A DNA stretch of 64,000 nucleotides. It comes from Anaerolineaceae bacterium. GTDB taxonomy: Bacteria > Chloroflexota > Anaerolineae > Aggregatilineales > Phototrophicaceae. The stretch's first letter is position 1. Every line of letters begins with the position of its first letter. Of this stretch, positions 43,973 through 52,352 are shown piece by piece. A program made the translations under genes and the position numbers. The stretch spans positions 248,001 through 312,000 of the forward strand of contig JACKCF010000002.1 in NCBI GenBank assembly GCA_020634165.1, in the 5' to 3' direction. The notes beneath the pieces were generated by a model. The model was not told the DNA's origin. It worked only from the letters and a program-made list of their open reading frames with translations, and did not search any database.

Positions 43973-44052
43973 GGAATGATCTCCCTGAAGTAAGTAACCC
44001 ATCGCCATTATCATCCAAAGTGATTTTTTTGGCGAGTGAGCCAGAAGGCCTA

Positions 44053-45063
44053 TCAGGGTGCAGATTGCAGGCTGACGCTGAGGATATTCGGCTGGCTGTT
44101 GGCCTCCTCCGTCGGGCTGTCGATGATGATATGCGTCAGACCGCCAGTATCCAATGAAAAGACCACGCTCACCTCATCCATGTACTGGGCATTGAAGTAA
44201 GCCAGAGGCAGCAGTTCACCAGGTTGAGTGACGTGTATCGACAGCATTGCATCCGGCGCATGGGTGCGGATATCCAGGCGATAGCGCTGGCCATCAGCGG
44301 CATCGAGCGTCAGCACTTCGGTATCATGGGCCGATCCTAACTCAATTTCGGTAGGTTCCGGGCCGACGTACAGTGCCTCTGTCTTCTGGAGCGTCAGTTC
44401 AACCTGGCTCAACAGCGGATCATCAAAGAGGGTTTCGACTGTCAGGCGGTAAAGGCCGCCTTCCGGGAGATACAGCCGCCGAATGTAAGGATCCGTTCCA
44501 GGGCCATCATCGTCATCAACAGCAACCTCCTGGCCCGTAATGGTCGTCACGCGCAGGCGTGTATCCTGGGCGCTGGCGGCGAAGATATTGACCACATCCC
44601 CGGCAGATGCTTCAAAGCCCAGGTAATACGCCTGTCCACCATCTGGCTGGATCAGGAAGTTATCGCCATAGGTCAACAGGCGCAGATTGACGCTTTCAAC
44701 TTCAATAGAGTAGGGGCCGCTGGGGTCGCCAAAGGCCGCACTGAGCGTAACAGTGTACGTCGCGGATTGCGGCGCGACGAAAGTAATCTGGCTATCCAGG
44801 CCACCAGCACCATCATCATCCTCGGCCAGCAAGTTGCCCGCACTGTCCTGTATTTGCAGGTAAGTATCAAACGCCTCCGAGCGGGCAATGATGGTAAAGG
44901 CATCACCGATCTGCATCGGCATGGGGTAAGCCACAGCGACATTGGTGTTGCCGCTCACGGTTTGGCCAGGAGCCAGGGTCTGTTGGGCGGCAGCGGGCCA
45001 TACCCAAATGGCCATCAAACCCAGTAATGTGCCTATCAGCCCGCTTAATCGCAACGTGCGCAT
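44053..45063 (-). CDS. secreted PPC-domain protein
   Basis: A 336-residue protein with a signal peptide (LRLSGLIGTLLGLMAIWVWP, cleavage near AAAQ). It has PPC units with FDTYLQIQDSAGNLLAED, DDDGAG and the middle QDTRLRVTTITGQEVAVD, followed by DDDDGPG. It resembles 42959-43972 in layout and length. Co-linear genes and the same orientation suggest one expanded family. The 430-bp region upstream separates it from the divergent cyclophilin gene. Confidence 0.82.
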   Translation of the reverse strand: MRTLRLSGLIGTLLGLMAIWVWPAAAQQTLAPGQTVSGNTNVAVAYPMPMQIGDAFTIIARSEAFDTYLQIQDSAGNLLAEDDDGAGGLDSQITFVAPQSATYTVTLSAAFGDPSGPYSIEVESVNLRLLTYGDNFLIQPDGGQAYYLGFEASAGDVVNIFAASAQDTRLRVTTITGQEVAVDDDDGPGTDPYIRRLYLPEGGLYRLTVETLFDDPLLSQVELTLQKTEALYVGPEPTEIELGSAHDTEVLTLDAADGQRYRLDIRTHAPDAMLSIHVTQPGELLPLAYFNAQYMDEVSVVFSLDTGGLTHIIIDSPTEEANSQPNILSVSLQSAP

Positions 45064-45204
45064 CTGCCGCTCCTCGCCTATCGAATGTGCCCATTATCTT
45101 ACAATCTCATTGCATGAGAATCAAAGTCATATGCTATGAGCATGCAATAAAAATTGATTAAAAAATACCATCCCGACCTTCCCCTTTCTCAGTAATATGT
45201 GATT

Positions 45205-45345
45205 TAATACAGGCATCTAGGATCGGGGGGATTGTGACCACACATACCTAAACCATGCTTCCCCGTGGTGTGTGGGCGAGCCTTGATTCTAAAGTGTTGG
45301 CCGGTACCGTCCCCACGCCATACCTGCCAACACTACTTTTTTAAT
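45205..45345 (+). ncRNA. possible small RNA with intrinsic terminator
   Basis: The region between the divergent PPC and cyclophilin genes has a terminator on the plus strand: AGTGTTGGC (45293-45301) paired with GCCAACACT (45326-45334), then ACTTTTTTAA. A second stem, CCACACA (45238-45244) with TGTGTGG (45269-45275), lies upstream. No ORF fits, so the terminator must end a short transcript starting near 45200, where TTTAATAC could be a -10 box. It does not match SRP RNA, 6S or tmRNA motifs that I know. Confidence 0.4.
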
Positions 45346-45428
45346 GCCCCTGTGTATGCCACTCTCAGAACTGTGTTAGAAGCCATCTCAGCAGAAATTT
45401 CCACCACAGAAAATTAACATGTTTCCGC

Positions 45429-45434
45429 TATACT
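45429..45434 (+). promoter_or_regulatory. candidate -10 box for cyclophilin gene
   Basis: TATACT in the context CCGCTATACTGGG lies 58 bp upstream of the ATG. The GCTATACTGG string recurs upstream of the TetR gene (55819-55828). No convincing -35 is visible. Confidence 0.5.
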
Positions 45435-45492
45435 GGGTGCGTTTGCCCATCCTGACGGGCAGCCTAACCACAAAATAGTAAAGGAACTCCAC

Positions 45493-46740
45493 ATGAAATG
45501 GACTCGTTGGGGCGTTGTAACGGCCCTTGTCCTGCTGATGAGCGCAACTGTCTTTGCCCAGGATGCGCAAACCCCGGAAGCCCTGTGCGAAGCAGCCGTC
45601 CCTGCCGAAGAGCCTGCGAGCCGCCAATACACCCAGCCAGAAGATATTCTGGAAGATGGTGTCGATTATATGGCTGTGCTGTGTACCCAGGCTGGCCCGG
45701 TCACCGTTGACCTGTTTGAAGACCTCACCCCACTGACCGTCAATAACTTCGTCTTTTTGGCGCAAGAAGGTTATTACAACAACACGACCTTCCACCGCGT
45801 GCTGGAAGGCTTTATGGCCCAGGCTGGTGACCCCACCGGAACCGGTGCAGGTGGCCCTGGCTACCAGTTCGATGACGAATTCATCGGCTTCCTGACGTTT
45901 GACCGTCCTGGCCTGCTGGCGATGGCCAATGCCGGTGCCGGAACCAACGGCAGCCAGTTCTTCATCACCTATGCGCCGACCGATTGGCTGAACTATGCTC
46001 ATACTATCTTTGGCGAGGTTGTCGCCGGGATGGAAAATGCAGAAGCCCTTACGCTGCGTGATCCGCAGGGCAGCCCGGATGGCGACGGCGATTCACTCGA
46101 TACCGTCATTATCGTCACTGATCCGGCTACACTCGATATCGACCTGCCGGAAGGCACCGCACCCGCGACAGTCGAACAGATCGAAGAAGCCATGTCACAA
46201 CTCAATGGCGCCGAAGCTGAAATCGGCCTGGCTTACAATGAAGAAATCTCCGGCTCCATGACGCTGGATGAGGTTGTCGCCACCGCCCCTGAATCTGTGC
46301 AGGAAGATTACAGCAGCGCCCTGGCAGACAATGGCTTCAACTTCCGTCATCAGGTCAAGCTAGATAACAGCGAATGCGTTGCTGATTATGGCTTCGACTT
46401 TGTACAGTACACCACAGATGCCTATGAAACCGCAGATGGCGCCAGCACCGTCCTGAACAGCGGCGTCATCGACGAGGTGAACACGGCTGAAGGCTTCGAG
46501 AAAGTCGAAGATAATCTGTCCGGTTTGCTGCAATTCAATAAGGCTGCCACCGACTGCTCCGGCGGTGATGCAGTGGACGTGCGCATCTACCTGCAACGTG
46601 GCCGCTACATCGTCCGCATGGAAAGTAGCTTCCTGGCAGAACTGGCCGATCAGTACCCACTCGACCGCATCCTGGGCGAACAGTTCGTGCGCTTGTTCGA
46701 GTCGTTCCTGGTGGATGCCTACCGCAGCGAAGTCCGGTAA
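45493..46740 (+). CDS. secreted cyclophilin-type peptidyl-prolyl isomerase with C-terminal extension
   Basis: A 415-residue protein with a Sec signal (MKWTRWGVVTALVLLMSATV, cleavage near FAQ). The cyclophilin domain spans about 65-215. It has the NNTTFHRVLEGFMAQAGDP motif, the catalytic arginine region (FHR), GLLAMANAGAGTNGSQFFIT and the HTIFGEVV segment. About 190 residues follow with no family that I recognise; they contain NSECVADYGFDFVQY and CSGGDAVDVRIYLQRG. It is likely an extracytoplasmic folding factor for the secreted PPC and DUF3352 proteins encoded divergently. A ribosome site AAGGAAC precedes the ATG. Confidence 0.9.
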   Translation: MKWTRWGVVTALVLLMSATVFAQDAQTPEALCEAAVPAEEPASRQYTQPEDILEDGVDYMAVLCTQAGPVTVDLFEDLTPLTVNNFVFLAQEGYYNNTTFHRVLEGFMAQAGDPTGTGAGGPGYQFDDEFIGFLTFDRPGLLAMANAGAGTNGSQFFITYAPTDWLNYAHTIFGEVVAGMENAEALTLRDPQGSPDGDGDSLDTVIIVTDPATLDIDLPEGTAPATVEQIEEAMSQLNGAEAEIGLAYNEEISGSMTLDEVVATAPESVQEDYSSALADNGFNFRHQVKLDNSECVADYGFDFVQYTTDAYETADGASTVLNSGVIDEVNTAEGFEKVEDNLSGLLQFNKAATDCSGGDAVDVRIYLQRGRYIVRMESSFLAELADQYPLDRILGEQFVRLFESFLVDAYRSEVR

Positions 46741-46771
46741 GCGCAATTCAGTATCCCATCTATGAGACGTG

Positions 46772-46796
46772 CAGGGCCTGGTTATCCCAGGCCCTG
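46772..46796. terminator. strong hairpin after cyclophilin gene
   Basis: CAGGGCCTGG (46772-46781) and CCAGGCCCTG (46787-46796) pair perfectly around TTATC, 31 bp after the stop. There is no T-run, so termination may be factor-assisted. A TATACT box (46803-46808) for the next gene follows at once. Confidence 0.6.
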
Positions 46797-46842
46797 ACTG
46801 CGTATACTACACCTGTATCTGCACAAAGACGGACAACCCCCT

Positions 46843-47730
46843 ATGCCAAGAGAGAGCCGCTACTGGCGCACTGACGATCAGGGCAACCTGCTCAACGATG
46901 CCGATATCGCCAACATCAAGCCCCCGTTTGACGCGGTGGTGCACGATGTCGTCGCCGCCTACACCCAGCATATTGCCAGCGACATCCATAGTATCTACAT
47001 CATGGCATCGGTCGCGCGCGGGCTGGCCGAGGTCGGCAGCAGTGATATCGACAGCTTCGCCGTGCTGGAAGAAATGCTCGATCCTGAACTGGTCATGCAG
47101 GATTGGCTCCCCCAAGCGGAAGAAAACCTCAAAAACAAGCACGCTGCGGTGGTCAGCGATGTGGAGATGGGCCTGTGGCCCTACGGCTATGTCCTGCGCG
47201 ACCCGGAGGAATTTTCGCCAGGGGCGTTCATCATCAAATCCCAGGCGGTCTGTGTGTGGGGCAGCGATCTCGCGCCAGAATTACCCGACTACAGCCTCAA
47301 TGATCGCATGACGCGGCTGGCCATCGCCAATGAAGACATCCTGTTTATGCAGGACGATATCGAAGAAACCGTCGAGGCGCTGGAAAAAGCATCTTCGCCT
47401 GACGAGGTACGTGGATTGTGCAAACAGGTCTGTAAGCACATGGCACGGACGGGCTTCAGCCTGACGTTGGCCGATAACGCCCACTATACGCGCGATGTCG
47501 CTCTGTGCGTTCCGGCCTTTGCCGAGGGCTACCCCCAATACGCTCAACAAATCGCCCAGCTAGGGCGCTTCATCGACCAGCCAACCCGTGACGCCAGCGA
47601 AATCCTCAGATTTCTACGTGGGTTCGGTCAGACGCTCATCAGCCTGTGCGATGCCTGGCTCGACGAACACAACCCCTATCACTACGAGTTTTTCGTCATA
47701 GGTGACGACCCCGATTTTGAGGGTAGTTAA
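46843..47730 (+). CDS. nucleotidyltransferase-superfamily protein
   Basis: A 295-residue protein. The NTP-transferase motif GSVARG-type is IMASVARGLAEVGSSDIDSF (residues 53-72), with the metal-binding D68 and D70. The C-terminal half is helical, like a HEPN- or kanamycin-nucleotidyltransferase-type substrate domain. It may modify a small molecule, tRNA or a toxin partner. The last eight residues, DDPDFEGS, and the 26 bp encoding them are repeated exactly at the end of the next gene, implying an insertion at this site. No RNA or aminoglycoside specificity can be read. Confidence 0.75.
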   Translation: MPRESRYWRTDDQGNLLNDADIANIKPPFDAVVHDVVAAYTQHIASDIHSIYIMASVARGLAEVGSSDIDSFAVLEEMLDPELVMQDWLPQAEENLKNKHAAVVSDVEMGLWPYGYVLRDPEEFSPGAFIIKSQAVCVWGSDLAPELPDYSLNDRMTRLAIANEDILFMQDDIEETVEALEKASSPDEVRGLCKQVCKHMARTGFSLTLADNAHYTRDVALCVPAFAEGYPQYAQQIAQLGRFIDQPTRDASEILRFLRGFGQTLISLCDAWLDEHNPYHYEFFVIGDDPDFEGS

Positions 47731-49074
47731 TTCTGAAACTTGAAAGATTAGTGAAGGAAGATCACACTCCGTGGATATGCTTAGAGAAGTTGCCAACAAG
47801 TTGTTTCAAGAGTATTGGTCAGCAAACGACGTAATTGCTGAAGCAGTTTATGACAAACTTGAAGAACTTGGAGTTGATCTAGACGATAATTTGAGCGAAG
47901 TAATTTCTCTCAAAATTGATGACTTTTTGAGAGAAAGTGATCATAAAGACGATTTTGACAATGATCTCAAGACTTTGGCAGAAAACATTTCCAAGGATAT
48001 AGATGCGTCGAAATATGATTATCAGCAATTTTCGTTAAGCACTCAAGACATTGAACAAGTCCTAGAAAGAATCTTTACCTCGCTCAAAGAATTTGTAGTC
48101 AAAAAATCTGCAGAGAATTTGTCTGAAGCGTGGAAAAAGGATTCTCATAGACTCCTTGAGATCAGAAGAAAAGATGCTAATTATTTTCAGTCTCTTCTAG
48201 ATTCTGTTTGGAGAAAGCCTCTATTTTTATTGGAGATGTTAATAGACATATCAAGAGACCTTGTTACGAAATTTCTGGAAGAAATAGCAGAGAATCCAAA
48301 AGATGAAATATCGCATATAGCGCTTCAACAACTAACTCTACGTGGGTTACAAGTCGCTGATGAAATATACCTACTTCTGAAGAATGGATATGCCGACGGA
48401 GCTGAGGCTCGATGGCGTACGCTTTCTGAAATTATGGTTGTTACAGTCTTCATAGGAGAACATGGGCCTGAAACAGCTAAACGATACCTAGCACATTCCG
48501 TTATCACAAATCACAAAGAAATTAGGGAACTTATAAATACTTACTCTCCAGAAGAATGGGATGAAGATGAGTACAAATACTACTTAGATGAGCTTAAAAA
48601 ACTTGAAAAACTTAAGACAATTATGATTGAAGAATATGGAAACAGCTTTAAGAATGACTTTGGTTGGGCAGCACATATTGTCGAGAATCCAAGCATTAGG
48701 ACTTTGGAAAAGGCTATTGGACTTCATCAAAATCGACCTAGATACATGTCTGCAAACAGAAATGTTCACTCAGGGTCTGAGAGCATTCAAGAACGCCTCG
48801 GTAACAACCCTTTCTCAGATTCGATTGCCACTGGTCAGAGTACCTTTGGGATTGCGGAACCAGGCAGGCAAACAGCTTTCGCCTTATGCCGATTAGTATC
48901 AGTATTGATTCTAAAGCGACCTAGTCTAGATCACCAAGCAGAACTCAAAGCTCTTCTCAAATTACGCAATGAAATATATGAGGAATTTGAAAAGGTCCAT
49001 GAAGAGCAGTTACAAGCTGAAATAGACAATATCGAGAATAATAATGCCGACGATCCCGATTTTGAGGGGAGTTA
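47704..49074. other. direct-repeat-flanked AT-rich insertion (DUF5677 cassette)
   Basis: A 26-bp sequence with core CCCGATTTTGAGGG occurs at 47704-47729 and again at 49049-49074 (24 of 26 identical). Copy 1 is the 3' end of the nucleotidyltransferase gene. Copy 2 ends the DUF5677 gene and contains the stop codon of the convergent gene (49072). Without the 1345-bp segment the two flanking genes would have overlapping convergent stops. No integrase or terminal inverted repeats are visible inside. Confidence 0.7.
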
Positions 49075-49075
49075 G
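47771..49075 (+). CDS. DUF5677 family protein
   Basis: A 434-residue, mainly helical acidic protein from GTG at 47771 (AAGGAAG ribosome site ten bases upstream); an ATG at 47777 is also possible. The DUF5677 pattern is visible in GLQVADEIYLLLKNGYADGAEARWRTLSE (central) and the later YMSANRNVHSG segment. It has no membrane segment. Codon use is markedly AT-rich compared with the genes on both sides, and its last eight residues are the same DDPDFEGS as in the preceding gene. It is thus a transferred gene within a direct-repeat-flanked insertion. DUF5677 has been seen near defence and stress genes; its function is unknown. Confidence 0.75.
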   Translation: MDMLREVANKLFQEYWSANDVIAEAVYDKLEELGVDLDDNLSEVISLKIDDFLRESDHKDDFDNDLKTLAENISKDIDASKYDYQQFSLSTQDIEQVLERIFTSLKEFVVKKSAENLSEAWKKDSHRLLEIRRKDANYFQSLLDSVWRKPLFLLEMLIDISRDLVTKFLEEIAENPKDEISHIALQQLTLRGLQVADEIYLLLKNGYADGAEARWRTLSEIMVVTVFIGEHGPETAKRYLAHSVITNHKEIRELINTYSPEEWDEDEYKYYLDELKKLEKLKTIMIEEYGNSFKNDFGWAAHIVENPSIRTLEKAIGLHQNRPRYMSANRNVHSGSESIQERLGNNPFSDSIATGQSTFGIAEPGRQTAFALCRLVSVLILKRPSLDHQAELKALLKLRNEIYEEFEKVHEEQLQAEIDNIENNNADDPDFEGS

Positions 49076-49713
49076 CCATTTCGGCGGCGGCACGCATCAC
49101 TGTCGATCAGCTTATACATCAGCGCCAGAACCCCCACAAAGGCGAACGCCGCCAGGAAATTCTTACCTGCATTGAGGATGATGCGGCTGATGACACTGGC
49201 ATGATCTGTAGCGACGGTCAGGCTGTGGAGCGTATTGGGCGGTGTGTAACGCGCCTGGAGTTCCGGGCAGGGATTTTGCGGATCGAATGGGTCCGAAAGC
49301 GGTGCTTCCGACAGGCAAACGCTTACACGCTGCTGTAGGTCTAGTTCAATATGCAGCGGTTGGGATTCACTGACGAGGTAATTTCGATAGCGATTCGGTT
49401 CACGAACCGGTAATTTAACGTAGGCAAACAACTGAACGCCCGACCAATCAACCGTGATGTCTGTGCCGACGGCATCGAACAGCAGCGCAGCAAAATGATC
49501 GTTCGTTTCAGAGCGTTGCGCTGTGAAGGGGTCAAGGGTTGCTAAAGTGACAGTCGTATCGTGCAGGTCGTTTGGCTGCACCGTTGGCGAGATCAGGTGC
49601 TGAACAATCTGAGTAGCCACCCCAAACAGCGACCAGACCAGGGCCAGCATGGTAACACCATAAATCAGGCGTCCCATCGTCAGATTGATGGATTCGTTCT
49701 TACGCTTAGGCAT
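49072..49713 (-). CDS. membrane protein with two helices, unknown family
   Basis: A 213-residue protein from the ATG at 49713 (MPKRKNESIN). A first helix spans about 14-32 (LIYGVTMLALVWSLFGV) and a second near the C terminus (NFLAAFAFVGVLALMYKLI). About 130 extracytoplasmic residues between them contain a cysteine pair (VCLSEAPLSDPFDPQNPC). It may be a membrane-anchored sensor or assembly factor. Its stop codon lies inside copy 2 of the insertion repeat. Confidence 0.65.
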   Translation of the reverse strand: MPKRKNESINLTMGRLIYGVTMLALVWSLFGVATQIVQHLISPTVQPNDLHDTTVTLATLDPFTAQRSETNDHFAALLFDAVGTDITVDWSGVQLFAYVKLPVREPNRYRNYLVSESQPLHIELDLQQRVSVCLSEAPLSDPFDPQNPCPELQARYTPPNTLHSLTVATDHASVISRIILNAGKNFLAAFAFVGVLALMYKLIDSDACRRRNG

Positions 49714-49800
49714 CCGCCACAACCCCTGATCTAACAACTGTTAAAATCATTGTAGTGGCATTTTCCTTGCATAGGACAAACATGCAGCGCAATGGAGTCT

Positions 49801-51615
49801 CTATCGCCGCCGATAGCGCCGTCGCTGCCAGGCCCAATAACCAATCGCCGCCAGCATCGTCACCAACCCCACCCCCATAAATACAAATGGCAGCAGGTTC
49901 CACCAAACGCGGTTATCAACGGTAACGCTATCCAGCAGGAAGTTATTGCGCAAAGTTGTTACCCTGAAACTGTGTTCTTCCGGCAAGATGCTGTAATCAA
50001 GTGTGACATCCTGCCAGTCATCGGATGGGGGAATGTCCACCGGAGTATCACTCCCATCGCGATACACACTGACCACGCCATTGGCCGCCTTAACCCGAAT
50101 GTGCGTATCTGTGCCGAAGCTCGTAAACGTGACGATGCGCGTGCTGATCGCTTCGCCAAACTGTGCACCTTCTGCGGCTTCCATTACTCCCAGCGTGGGA
50201 TCAGGTAATTCGCCCTCGGTAGTAATTTCCCAGCTTTCCGCCTGATGCACCCCTCGATACAGCACGGGATGGGCTGTCATTCCGGCGATATAGTCGCGCA
50301 TGCTGTCGTAAACGGGCAGCGGCGTAAACGTTGGCTCTTCTGGACTATAATCCGGCTCCACCATGCGGAAGTAATAAAATGCCTGGTCCGCCTCAAAAGG
50401 GTCAGGCCGTGTGAAGAACCAATAGTCAATCTGGCCGATCCAGGGCCACTCCTCGGCAGCGCGCTGGTAAGCCAGCGGCGTCCAGCGGGCCGCTTCGTCC
50501 TGGGTGTTCAGGCCATATTCGCCATACTGCGTGATCTGATCGGCAGGCAGGTCCGCATCGAGGATCGCATTCCAGGCCATTTCACTCAGCCAGATCGGCT
50601 TATGAGCATCGCCATTAGCCACCATCATGTCGCGATAATAAACATGGCGCTGATAGTTCACCTGGGTGATGCTCAGACGGCGGTCGGTTGGGCCACTGCG
50701 CAGGCCATACCCCTGTGCCGCCAGCACATCGAAGCAATCGCCTGCTCCGGCGTCATACATATTTTGCAGATAGATCACATCCTGATAGCCGTAGAAACCA
50801 TCCAGCGAGATGGTTGGCGCAATCGCCGCGCTGATGACGACAATATCGGGGTCAACCGCTTTGAGCGCGTCGTAAGTCCGGCAGAGCATATCGGTGTAGG
50901 CGACAGCATCGGCGAAGTCATTGCCCCATTCCGGGTAGATGTTCGGCTCGTTCCACACCTGATAATGCTGAATCTGGCCCTTGTAACGCTCGGCAACAGC
51001 CACCGCGTAATTGACGAAATCCTGATAATCATCGGGAGGAGCCTGCGGCGTGGTATTTTCATTATCGGCCCGCGACCAGCCCGGCGGATTGCTGAGGCGA
51101 ACCATCATCTTGAGGCCATACTCGTCTACCAGATCGACAATCTGGTCGTACTTGGCCCAGGCGTCGATGGTATCTGCCGCATTGATTTCGCCATCACCAT
51201 TGCGATCATTGCGCGTATCCGTGAATTGGCCGCGCCCATCCACTTCGAGGTCTTCCCAGGGGAATTCCTGCCGCAGCCAGACGAAGCCCGCCTCCTGGAT
51301 CATTTGCAACATAGCGCGCAGTTTGGGTTCTTCGACCTCTTTTTGCAGGAAGGTGTTGATGCCATAGGGGATGTCATCGGCATACTGGATCGGTTGCATT
51401 GGTTGGGTATCTGGCTGGGCACGCAGCAGATTACTGCCCAATTCAAGCATGCCCTGTAACTGCCCCAGGGGCTGCTCCTCGCCTGTCTGTGACCAGAACA
51501 GACGCCATGCCAGACCCTGGTTCGCCAGATCAAGGCCCAAAAGTAAGACAAATATAAAACTGATTACAATAATCCAGCGCACCAGGCGCCAACGACTTCT
51601 CGGTAGAGATTCCAA
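49801..51615 (-). CDS. membrane-anchored glycoside hydrolase (GH39/GH5-like, clan GH-A) with EF-hand-like insert
   Basis: A 604-residue protein. An N-terminal helix (about 13-29) and a C-terminal helix before a basic end (WAWQRRRYRRR) anchor both ends. The TIM-barrel clan GH-A acid/base is E223 in QVWNEPN. The nucleophile candidate is E345 in PIWLSEMAW. Near residues 137-149 an EF-hand-like DRNGDGEINAADT interrupts the early barrel. It is followed by a C-terminal beta region containing VVSVYRDGSDTPVDIPPSD. It probably acts on a plant- or surface-polysaccharide outside the cell. No signal peptidase site is evident, so it stays anchored. Confidence 0.85.
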   Translation of the reverse strand: MESLPRSRWRLVRWIIVISFIFVLLLGLDLANQGLAWRLFWSQTGEEQPLGQLQGMLELGSNLLRAQPDTQPMQPIQYADDIPYGINTFLQKEVEEPKLRAMLQMIQEAGFVWLRQEFPWEDLEVDGRGQFTDTRNDRNGDGEINAADTIDAWAKYDQIVDLVDEYGLKMMVRLSNPPGWSRADNENTTPQAPPDDYQDFVNYAVAVAERYKGQIQHYQVWNEPNIYPEWGNDFADAVAYTDMLCRTYDALKAVDPDIVVISAAIAPTISLDGFYGYQDVIYLQNMYDAGAGDCFDVLAAQGYGLRSGPTDRRLSITQVNYQRHVYYRDMMVANGDAHKPIWLSEMAWNAILDADLPADQITQYGEYGLNTQDEAARWTPLAYQRAAEEWPWIGQIDYWFFTRPDPFEADQAFYYFRMVEPDYSPEEPTFTPLPVYDSMRDYIAGMTAHPVLYRGVHQAESWEITTEGELPDPTLGVMEAAEGAQFGEAISTRIVTFTSFGTDTHIRVKAANGVVSVYRDGSDTPVDIPPSDDWQDVTLDYSILPEEHSFRVTTLRNNFLLDSVTVDNRVWWNLLPFVFMGVGLVTMLAAIGYWAWQRRRYRRR

Positions 51616-51703
51616 ATTTACTGGTCCATCAAGAAGACTATTTTATTAAGCTAGTTTACATTCTAGGGAATTGCCAATAAAAGGGAAGTGTGAACGCATC
51701 ATT

Positions 51704-51844
51704 TTGAAAAACAATCCATTTACTCATATATTGGGTGAATATGCGACTTATGCGGCGGGATTCTTCCACGATATGGGCATAGAATGTCTGGAAAAAGTCC
51801 TCATGTACTGTCAGGATTTGCCCGTTCAGGATTTTATGTGCTGA
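51704..51844 (+). CDS. possible small ORF (46 aa)
   Basis: A TTG start with AAGGGAAG upstream opens a frame with protein-like content (HILGEYATYAAGFFHDMGI, then ECLEKVLMYCQDLPVQDFMC). The frame stays open back to 51650, so it may be the 3' remnant of a longer gene. The remaining 320-bp gap (51616-51936) holds no other gene. Confidence 0.3.
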   Translation: MKNNPFTHILGEYATYAAGFFHDMGIECLEKVLMYCQDLPVQDFMC

Positions 51845-51895
51845 CGATAAATCGCATATTCATGGTTCACTTAGCACAGCCCTTGCCAAATGCCC

Positions 51896-51901
51896 TATAA
51901 T
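51896..51901 (+). promoter_or_regulatory. candidate -10 box TATAAT
   Basis: TATAAT lies 35 bp before the start of the DUF883-like gene; -35 not evident. Confidence 0.5.
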
Positions 51902-51936
51902 TAAGATGCACATAACTGCTATTTAGGGAGATCATC

Positions 51937-52287
51937 ATGAGCAGTGATAATGGGAACGTGACCCAGGAACGTCTGGAAGAAATCGGCAAACGGCTTGGCG
52001 AAGGTGCCGAAGCCGCTCGCACCAGCATCGCCAAACGCCTGGCAGAAGCTGCCTCCACCATCCGCACAGAAATTGATAAGACAGAAGATCTGGATGATGA
52101 TGCCCGCGTCCGTGCCACCAACATCGTCGATGGCCTGGATAATGCCGCCAAATATCTGGAGACGAACACGCTCGATTCCATCGAAGATGACGCGCGCGAG
52201 GTCATCAGCGACAACCCCTGGCAGGCGATTCTCATCGCGCTGGTTCTGGGTTTGATCGTCGGCTGGCTGCTGAAGGGCAAAGACTAA
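51937..52287 (+). CDS. DUF883/YqjD-like membrane-anchored protein
   Basis: A 116-residue protein. A long amphipathic helical region with regularly spaced acidic and alanine residues is followed by a C-terminal membrane segment (WQAILIALVLGLIVGWLLKGKD). This matches the ElaB/YqjD/DUF883 plan of ribosome- or nucleoid-associated membrane proteins. A good ribosome site (AGGGAGAT) precedes the ATG. A terminator follows. Confidence 0.75.
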   Translation: MSSDNGNVTQERLEEIGKRLGEGAEAARTSIAKRLAEAASTIRTEIDKTEDLDDDARVRATNIVDGLDNAAKYLETNTLDSIEDDAREVISDNPWQAILIALVLGLIVGWLLKGKD

Positions 52288-52312
52288 GCCAGACTGTGTT
52301 TATCGCACATCT

Positions 52313-52342
52313 AAACAGGGTGCAGGTCTGTACCCTGTTTTT
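52313..52342 (+). terminator. rho-independent terminator
   Basis: AAACAGGGT (52313-52321) pairs with ACCCTGTTT (52332-52340), then TT. It is placed between the convergent DUF883-like and MBL genes. Confidence 0.85.
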
Positions 52343-52352
52343 GGATTATGGG

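Noticed and set aside
45226..45345. SRP RNA or 6S RNA identity for the candidate small RNA
   Set aside because: The conserved SRP apical motif and the 6S central bubble are not recognisable.
46843..49075. Toxin-antitoxin (HEPN/MNT) pair formed by the nucleotidyltransferase and DUF5677 genes
   Set aside because: The partner is far larger than HEPN antitoxin pairs, and the direct-repeat evidence shows that the adjacency arose by insertion.
49792..51459. Plus-strand frame of 404 codons opposite the membrane-anchored hydrolase
   Set aside because: The minus strand has clan GH-A catalytic motifs and two membrane helices; the plus frame has none.
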